Assembly: GCA_039817415.1 (NCBI GenBank) | Contig: JBCBVV010000052.1 | Span: 1 to 44,838, forward strand | DNA length: 44,838 nt | DNA from: JALEFZ01 sp039817415 | GTDB taxonomy: Bacteria > Bacteroidota > Bacteroidia > J057 | Reading direction: 5' to 3' | Shown here: positions 39,180-44,838 of the stretch, piece by piece | How positions within the stretch are numbered: position 1 is the stretch's first letter | Layout: each line of letters opens with the position of its first letter | The notes under the pieces: generated by a model | Told to the model about the DNA's origin: nothing | Seen by the model: only the letters and a program-made list of their open reading frames with translations | Database searches by the model: none | Position numbers and translations under genes: made by a program

Positions 39180-41462
39180 ATGAAACTGAAACCCATCTTT
39201 TTCACACTCTTCTTCTTGCTACTTGCCCTTAGTGGGGTATATGCTCAGCAATCCACCATTCCTTTGGAAAGGGATCTTTATATCTACTTTGACGACATAG
39301 ATATCTATGATACCCGCCCAAGTTTGAGCCTCAAAATTGGGCAAAACGACAATGTATATACCACGACTATTGTCCTTGAAGAAGGGACGAACATGTATCA
39401 CTTTGTCATTCCCGATTACCAAGACGGGGAAATCTTCTTTAAAATTTCCTATGGAAAAAAATATTTAGAGGATGTGATTCCAAGTGTCCAAGTGGGACAA
39501 TTTGGCTTACCAGAACCTGTATTTATTGGGGTCAAGAATTTGGATTATTTTCCAAGGACAACCGAGATCTGGACAAGAGATGTCATCCTGGCAAACCTCC
39601 AAAAGAAGGATGTTAAAATCGAAGGGGCATTTGATATAGAACCTAGGAATTTTAGCCCGAATAAGATTGATCATGTAAATTTTTCCTTTCCATTTCTTCA
39701 AATCTATCCCGAAGAAATGGAGGAAGGAGTAACGCTTAACAAAAGGGTAATTGAAACGCGGATTTACCAGGCTGATCTTGAGATCAACCCTGAATGGAGT
39801 GAGGCGACCTTTGAGCTTAGAGCCCCTTTACCAAGACCGACGCTCGCTTTCATGGAAGTCAACGAACAATATTTTCCCGTCGTTTTATTTCCGCATGACC
39901 GAATCAGAATCCCATTAGAATATAACGCCATTGCACGCAAAGGCCTCTCAGGTAAAGACCTGGACATGCAATTTCGCGTAGCCAACAACAGCCGACATAA
40001 TGATATTTCTCTAGCCCAGTCATTTTTTAATGAGCGCTATCCTGAAGGCCTTAGTCTAAAGGAAATGGAGAAAATCAAGCAGGTGATCATGGATTCCCCA
40101 CAACAAAGGTCAGATACCATCATGGCCTGGGCTCAAGGCTTGGATGCATTCATGGACAGTAAGCACCATTCCTCTGATAGAATTCTAGACATGATCAACA
40201 ACTTGGGCTCAAGGTCATGGCCTGAAGCCTTTGAAGAGGCATACGAAGATTATGTAGATAGGGCTAATAGAAAGGTGCGTCGCAAGATTAACAGCTGGAC
40301 GGAGACCATGCTTTCTTTTCTTTCCCTATCCTTTTTGCTGTTTATTATTTCAGTCATTGCTCGTTTAAGCAGGCGTTCTAGCTTTTTATCTGTCCATCTT
40401 CCCAAATTTGAATTGGTTTTCCATTCTCTATTTTGGATTCTAAATGGCTTCCATTTCATCGTAAACTCTAGCCACGGTGTAACAACTGTATCAAATCCCC
40501 TAAATCTATTCTTTCTGGTGGCTGTGTTGGTTTTGATATATGCCAATGCCCTTTACTTCACACCAAATATGCTAGCCCAAAAAAGATGGAAACTGTACTT
40601 TGGCAGTCTATTAATTTCGGGTGTAGCCTTTATGCTGACCATTGGACTGTTTAGTATCAATCCTTTTAAGAATTTCCAATGGGTGTATGCTAATGGGATA
40701 TGGTTTAGCTATTCACCTCCTTACAGCTGGAATTATCTTGTTGAAGAATTTTTCTTTCCTATTTATGCAGTATCTCTTGTCCTTGCTCCCTCTTATGGCC
40801 TGTTGCGTAATTTTTTACTAAAAAGAGTCCCTAAGTTGAAGGAACAAAAGGACAGCCTACAAGCAGAGTTAAAGGCTTTGAAAAATCAGATCAGCCCTCA
40901 CTTCTTCTTCAATTCCCTCAATACGGTCTACAGTTTTGCCATGGGAGAAGAAAGTCCCAAGACAGCGGAAGCCATTACCAAATTGAGTGATATGATGCGT
41001 TTTGTGATCTATCACGGCGAAAAGAAAAATATTCCCTTAAGTCAAGAATTAGACTACCTACAGGATTATATCGAGTTACAAAAGTTGCGATTGAATGCTG
41101 TTAAACACGATATCCGTTTCAGGATTGATGGAGAACCTGAAGGAATTGACATTGCTCCTTTGATTCTGATAACACCGATCGAAAATGCCTTCAAGCACGG
41201 CATCAGCATGAACAAAGATTCCTACATCTACATCGACCTGTTGATTCAACGAAGTGGAGTAATTCTTACGGTAGAGAATTCTCAGCACGATGGCAAATTG
41301 GTAAAGGTGGATGAACATGGCAGGTCTGATGAAGGAGGCTTGGGAATTGAAAATACTCGTCAGCGCCTTGAACTCCTATATCCGAATCGATTTGATTGGT
41401 ACATCGAGGAAGGAGAAGGAAAATACTTGACTCAACTTAGCATTGACTTGCAGAAGGCCTAA
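39180..41462 (+). CDS. LytS-type sensor histidine kinase
   Basis: Starting at the ATG at 39180 (signal peptide KPIFFTLFFLLLALSGVYAQ directly follows) this is a 760-residue kinase. A large periplasmic sensor region of about 360 residues, rich in beta strands, has no named domain. Several membrane helices follow (FLSLSFLLFIISVIA; LFFLVAVLVLIYANALY; GSLLISGVAFMLTIGLF; FFFPIYAVSLVLAPSYG). A coiled-coil (KLKEQKDSLQAELKALKNQ) leads to the phospho-acceptor H574 in QISPHFFFNSLN and an ATPase domain with LITPIENAFKHGI and GGLGIENTRQRLELLY. It is paired with the LytTR regulator 20 bases downstream. Confidence 0.95.
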   Translation: MKLKPIFFTLFFLLLALSGVYAQQSTIPLERDLYIYFDDIDIYDTRPSLSLKIGQNDNVYTTTIVLEEGTNMYHFVIPDYQDGEIFFKISYGKKYLEDVIPSVQVGQFGLPEPVFIGVKNLDYFPRTTEIWTRDVILANLQKKDVKIEGAFDIEPRNFSPNKIDHVNFSFPFLQIYPEEMEEGVTLNKRVIETRIYQADLEINPEWSEATFELRAPLPRPTLAFMEVNEQYFPVVLFPHDRIRIPLEYNAIARKGLSGKDLDMQFRVANNSRHNDISLAQSFFNERYPEGLSLKEMEKIKQVIMDSPQQRSDTIMAWAQGLDAFMDSKHHSSDRILDMINNLGSRSWPEAFEEAYEDYVDRANRKVRRKINSWTETMLSFLSLSFLLFIISVIARLSRRSSFLSVHLPKFELVFHSLFWILNGFHFIVNSSHGVTTVSNPLNLFFLVAVLVLIYANALYFTPNMLAQKRWKLYFGSLLISGVAFMLTIGLFSINPFKNFQWVYANGIWFSYSPPYSWNYLVEEFFFPIYAVSLVLAPSYGLLRNFLLKRVPKLKEQKDSLQAELKALKNQISPHFFFNSLNTVYSFAMGEESPKTAEAITKLSDMMRFVIYHGEKKNIPLSQELDYLQDYIELQKLRLNAVKHDIRFRIDGEPEGIDIAPLILITPIENAFKHGISMNKDSYIYIDLLIQRSGVILTVENSQHDGKLVKVDEHGRSDEGGLGIENTRQRLELLYPNRFDWYIEEGEGKYLTQLSIDLQKA

Positions 41463-41482
41463 TTATATCCAAGTAGACAAGA

Positions 41483-42160
41483 ATGATCAAAGCCATTGCC
41501 ATAGACGACGAACCAGAGGCATTAGCAGTCATCAAGCATCTTGCCTCCAAAATACCCTATCTGGAATTGCAAGAAACCTTCACGGATGCGCTAGAAGGCC
41601 TACGATATATGCAGGAGAATGAGGTGGACCTTGCCTTTCTGGATATCCAAATGCCAGATATATCTGGGATGGAATTGGCGAGGAGCCTGATAGAAGCACC
41701 CTTATTGATATTTACAACAGCTTTCTCAGAATACGCTGCCGAAAGCTACGAATTGGAAGCGGTAGACTATCTCGTTAAGCCTATCGCCTTCAATAGATTC
41801 CTAAAAGCAGTCAACAAGGCTGCCAAACTCAGAAAACAACAGATGCCCACCTACACATTTGTCAAAAGTGGGCATCTATATGAACGCATCGATTTCGACC
41901 AGCTCCTCTTTGTCAAAGGGGCAGCCAATTATGTAGATTTCCACATGGAGGAAAGGCGAATTACTGTCCGGATGAAAATCAGTGAAGCCAAAGAACTGCT
42001 GCCAGAGGACTTTCTTCAGGTCCATCGATCGTTTTTGGTTAATGTGTCAAAAATTCTTCGGGTAGAACACAACCACATTCAGATTGGGGAAGAAAAAATC
42101 GCCATTGGTCAGTCCTACAGAGAGGAATTTTGGCGGAGATTGGATGAAAAGGGGAAATAA
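41483..42160 (+). CDS. LytTR-family response regulator
   Basis: A 225-residue regulator. The receiver domain (1-120) has IDDE at 7-10, phospho-acceptor D54 in FLDIQMP, a Thr in FTTAFSEYA and K in VKP. The C-terminal LytTR DNA-binding domain (about 128-225) shows YERIDFDQLLFVKGAANYVDF, FLQVHRSFLVNVSKI and IGQSYREEFWRRL. It is the partner of the kinase upstream. The 21-bp-phased direct repeat before the kinase gene is the natural candidate target. Confidence 0.96.
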   Translation: MIKAIAIDDEPEALAVIKHLASKIPYLELQETFTDALEGLRYMQENEVDLAFLDIQMPDISGMELARSLIEAPLLIFTTAFSEYAAESYELEAVDYLVKPIAFNRFLKAVNKAAKLRKQQMPTYTFVKSGHLYERIDFDQLLFVKGAANYVDFHMEERRITVRMKISEAKELLPEDFLQVHRSFLVNVSKILRVEHNHIQIGEEKIAIGQSYREEFWRRLDEKGK

Positions 42161-42217
42161 GTATCCTTCAATTTGTGGGTCTGATCCTTATCGAACATTT
42201 TGCCAAAAATTGGGCAC

Positions 42218-43174
42218 ATGACAAGGATCGTTGTATTAGATGGCTATGTTGCCAATCCCGGAGATCTCACATGGGAAGGCATTTCCAATCTCGGGGAATT
42301 AACTGTATATGACAGAAGTAGACCTGAGGATATAGTCGACAGAGCCAGAGAAGCCGATATTATCTTGACCAACAAATGTGTATTGGGTGCTAACGAGTTT
42401 GCCGAATTACCTCGCTTGAAGATGATAGGGTTGTTGGCCACTGGCTACAATGTGATTGATGTAATGGCTGCCAGAGAAGCTGGAATTGATGTTTGCAATG
42501 CTGTTGGGTATTCCTCCCCTTCCGTCGCTCAGCACGTATTTGCTATGATCCTTAACCTGAATAACGAAATAGCCCTACACAATCAATCTGTAAATCAGGG
42601 TGATTGGAGCAACTCAAAGGATTGGACCTATAATTTGAGTCCCTTGGTAGAGTTAAGGGGGCAGACTATGGGCATTCTAGGCTTTGGTAAAATAGGTCAG
42701 GAAGTTGGTAAGTTGGCTCTGGCTTTTGGGATGAAGGTAATTGCCAGCCATCGTCATCCCCAAAGAGACAACATGGAAGGTATCTCCTTTGGAAGTTGGA
42801 AGGAAGTTTGCCAGCAAGCTGATTACATCTCCTTGCACGTTCCCCTTAACCCTCAAACCCAAGCTATCGTCAACAAAGACTCCCTGAATCTGATGAAGGA
42901 AAATGCAGTTTTGATTAATACAGGAAGAGGGGGACTGATCGAGGAAAGAGACTTAGCCGAAGCCCTCTTAGCTAAACAGATTAGAGGGGCTTGTTTAGAT
43001 GTATTATCAGAGGAACCTCCTCAGGCAGATCATCCGCTTATAGGACTGGAAAATTGCAGAATTACACCACATATAGCTTGGGCTACCCAAGCTTCTAGAA
43101 AACGCTTGTTGAAAATCGTCGAGGAAAACATATCCTCCTTTCTGAAGGGCAATCCCCAAAACGTCGTGAATTGA
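42218..43174 (+). CDS. D-2-hydroxyacid dehydrogenase
   Basis: From the ATG at 42218 (a TTG 18 bases earlier adds only MPKIGH) this is a 318-residue NAD-dependent dehydrogenase. The NAD-binding motif is GILGFGKIGQEV. Catalytic Arg lies in INTGRGGLIEE, with Glu in DVLSEEPP and His in ITPHIAWAT. Similarity is nearest to glycerate/hydroxypyruvate reductases. It follows the LytTR gene in the same direction by 57 bases. Confidence 0.9.
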   Translation: MTRIVVLDGYVANPGDLTWEGISNLGELTVYDRSRPEDIVDRAREADIILTNKCVLGANEFAELPRLKMIGLLATGYNVIDVMAAREAGIDVCNAVGYSSPSVAQHVFAMILNLNNEIALHNQSVNQGDWSNSKDWTYNLSPLVELRGQTMGILGFGKIGQEVGKLALAFGMKVIASHRHPQRDNMEGISFGSWKEVCQQADYISLHVPLNPQTQAIVNKDSLNLMKENAVLINTGRGGLIEERDLAEALLAKQIRGACLDVLSEEPPQADHPLIGLENCRITPHIAWATQASRKRLLKIVEENISSFLKGNPQNVVN

Positions 43175-43179
43175 GCTAC

Positions 43180-43740
43180 ATGAAAATACTTCCCTTATAT
43201 TTCAAACTTGGGCTTGCTTTACTTGTATGTTGTTCTATTCAGTCAGCAAAAGCTCAATCTATATGCGATAGCCTTCAAGAAGCCGCTATTTATGACACAA
43301 ACGCTAAGAGGTACCACTACTATGAGGTAACTACGGACTTGATTGGATTGGATGATCCAATAGCCATTAGCAAAAAGGACATTTTCTTGAGGATGATTAG
43401 CCAAAGGGGGTTTGTAGCTCCCGTTTCAAAGAAGCCAGAACTTCCTCTCATTCATGGAGAACCATTCGATGTCAAGATTGCCTTCTTGAATCGTAATCCC
43501 GTGATAGCCTGTATAGATTCAAGCAGATTTACTGTCATCAATTATGCCCTGAAGGGGCACTTCCTTTATCCAGGCTATGTCAAAAGACAGGTAATTGAAA
43601 ATGGAGGTAAATACGCTATTCAAACTACCAGTGAAGGCTTAGGCAGGTTCCCTAAAATGGACGAAAAAAAAGCCTCTAACATTTGGGAATCGCAAGATCA
43701 AAAGATTCTAAACGCTCTCATTAATGACAAAGGTTTATAA
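43180..43740 (+). CDS. Secreted protein of unknown function
   Basis: From the ATG at 43180 a 186-residue protein with a signal peptide (YFKLGLALLVCCSIQSAKAQ). The mature part has no recognised domain; it is mixed alpha/beta with segments YYEVTTDLIGLDDP and GRFPKMDEKKASNIWESQ. The ATG lies 5 bases after the stop of the dehydrogenase gene, suggesting one transcript. Confidence 0.7.
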   Translation: MKILPLYFKLGLALLVCCSIQSAKAQSICDSLQEAAIYDTNAKRYHYYEVTTDLIGLDDPIAISKKDIFLRMISQRGFVAPVSKKPELPLIHGEPFDVKIAFLNRNPVIACIDSSRFTVINYALKGHFLYPGYVKRQVIENGGKYAIQTTSEGLGRFPKMDEKKASNIWESQDQKILNALINDKGL

Positions 43741-43837
43741 ACTTCCCATCAGATAATTTCTTGAAATACTTGGGAATACCTCTCTTCTTAATGTACCTTA
43801 CTATCTACAAAATAAATCCAGGAAGAAACACAATAAT

Positions 43838-44449
43838 ATGTTATTCGAAGCGCCCATCACTTTATCTATTACAGCCGCCACAATCATTATTAGCATCCGG
43901 GCTTTTTCAGATAATGTGCTGAAGGGACAGTTTATGTTCAATCCCTATTTTGTAACCCAAAAGAATGAAGTCCATCGCTTGTTTTCGCATGGTTTGATTC
44001 ATGCTGATTGGATGCACCTATTCTTTAACATGTATGTGTTATATAGCTTTGGTTCTTTGTTAGAAACCTCAGATTTTTTCCTCGGTTCTTTTGGCTTTCT
44101 GGTCATTTATGTAGTTGCCCTTCCGCTTAGTTGTTTGCCTAATCTCATCTTGCAAAAGGACAATATCCACTACAATGCTTTAGGGGCTTCTGGTGCTGTC
44201 AGTGCTATTTTGGGAAGCTTTATCTTATTTATGCCTCGTGCACCGCTTAGTCTGATTTTTATCCCAATTAGTATTGAGGCATGGATCATGGGATTGCTCT
44301 ACATGGCGTACAGTTTTTACATGTCTATCCGAAAAATTGATAATATAGGACATGATGCGCACCTTTGGGGCTTCCTTGGGGGAATAGTAATGACTTTGGT
44401 GATGAAACCTGAAACTGGACCTGCTTTCCTGGCACAGTTAGGATTCTAA
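43838..44449 (+). CDS. Rhomboid-family intramembrane serine protease
   Basis: A 203-residue membrane protein with about six helices. The catalytic dyad is S118 in GASGA and H175 in HDAHLWGF. The oxyanion Asn is in HLFFN (residue 64), and the L1-loop HGLIHADWMHLF motif is complete. It cleaves transmembrane substrates within the bilayer; substrate unknown. It is followed by a small AT-rich gap and then the Na/Pi-like gene. Confidence 0.93.
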   Translation: MLFEAPITLSITAATIIISIRAFSDNVLKGQFMFNPYFVTQKNEVHRLFSHGLIHADWMHLFFNMYVLYSFGSLLETSDFFLGSFGFLVIYVVALPLSCLPNLILQKDNIHYNALGASGAVSAILGSFILFMPRAPLSLIFIPISIEAWIMGLLYMAYSFYMSIRKIDNIGHDAHLWGFLGGIVMTLVMKPETGPAFLAQLGF

Positions 44450-44575
44450 GCCCAGCGGCTCTAAGGTCATGTTTTCTTGCTCATTTGTAGGGTTAATAAA
44501 ACAATAATATCAATTAACTTCATATGACGGGAATTTCACCTAATTTGTAATTGGTATATTTCAGCATTATCGTTC

Positions 44576-44838
44576 ATGCTTCCACCAAATTCAGGTTCCG
44601 ATAAAAACAGAAAGGAAAAAGCAGATGCTCATTCCTTTACAACTGGGGCAGAAAAGCCATCAGAACAAGAATTATTGGATGTAGAGAAGATAAATTTTCG
44701 ACATTATTTAGGGGTATTTGTTACCCTGTTGATGTTCTTCCTCGGAATTATCATGATGACGAGTAGCTTTCAGGTTCTGGGAAAAGATTATCTGAATAGC
44801 TTGATCAATGTCACCTCCAATCCATTTCTCGGCTTATT
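44576..44838 (+). CDS. Na+/phosphate symporter-like protein (partial)
   Basis: A frame of 87 codons begins at the ATG at 44576 and runs off the right edge. A charged soluble N-terminus of about 45 residues (RKEKADAHSFTTGAEKPSEQ) leads to the first membrane helix YLGVFVTLLMFFLGIIMM. It ends LNSLINVTSNPFLGL, resembling the sequence before the first QSSS repeat of Na/Pi cotransporters (PF02690). The diagnostic QSSS motif is beyond the edge, so this is a moderate-confidence call. Confidence 0.6.
   Translation, partial: MLPPNSGSDKNRKEKADAHSFTTGAEKPSEQELLDVEKINFRHYLGVFVTLLMFFLGIIMMTSSFQVLGKDYLNSLINVTSNPFLGL

Overview
The window is a chromosomal segment of a Bacteroidota bacterium, most likely of the order Cytophagales or a near relative. 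The evidence is a type IX secretion cargo protein with an APVEF/YPNP-type C-terminal region, a one-chain SecDF, the gene run miaB - sigma-54 activator - lptE - TPR protein - secG, LytS/LytTR signalling, DUF3857 proteins, many small Sec/SPII lipoproteins, and promoters of the Bacteroidota type (TTG-N19-TAnnTTTG). The sequence is moderately AT-rich. There are no rRNA or tRNA genes, insertion sequences, phage genes or CRISPR arrays, so this reads as core chromosome with a few accessory genes.

Layout. 1-1501 (-): start of a large secreted T9SS cargo gene that runs off the left edge. 1502-2173: AT-rich non-coding gap. 2174-2659 (+): small membrane protein. 2708-7144 (-): envelope operon miaB, sigma-54 activator, lptE, TPR gene, secG. 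7271-9315 (+): Crp/Fnr regulator, an outer-membrane protein gene broken by an in-frame TGA, and a DUF2892 membrane protein behind a CRP-like site. 9399-11345 (+): OstA/LptA-like protein. 11348-12969 (-): VanX-like dipeptidase and a TPR protein. 13130-14325 (+): HSDL2-like dehydrogenase and phasin-like protein. 14398-16765 (-): purple-acid-phosphatase-like enzyme and lipoprotein cytochrome c. 16864-21289 (-): exbD, exbB, then secDF. 21425-24628: small secreted or membrane proteins, a YdjC/ChbG deacetylase and a tandem pair of related secreted proteins. 24777-27577: nadE divergent from a NrtR-type Nudix regulator. 27603-35838 (-): tryptophan operon. 35905-39096: DUF3857 protein and an amidase. 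39180-42160 (+): LytS kinase and LytTR regulator. 42218 to the end (+): hydroxyacid dehydrogenase, unknown secreted protein, rhomboid protease, start of a Na/Pi-symporter-like gene.

The most striking item is upstream of trpE. On the minus strand I read, in order, a perfect consensus promoter, an 18-codon leader reading frame MISTIVNRNWWWHTDINS with three consecutive Trp codons, a segment that can pair with the terminator arm, and an intrinsic terminator whose T-tract ends 14 bases before the trpE ATG. This is a complete classical ribosome-stalling trp attenuator in a phylum where such leaders are rarely described. The operon it controls is trpE - trpGD (fused) - trpC - trpF - trpB - trpA - DAHP synthase, and it is split between trpB and trpA by an oppositely oriented lipoprotein gene.

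Other regulatory candidates are a 21-bp-phased direct repeat just upstream of the LytS/LytTR genes, a TGTGA-N6-TCACT site near a Crp-type regulator that keeps the RExxxR recognition helix, and inverted repeats between nadE and the NrtR-like gene. All regulatory assignments are inferred from sequence only.
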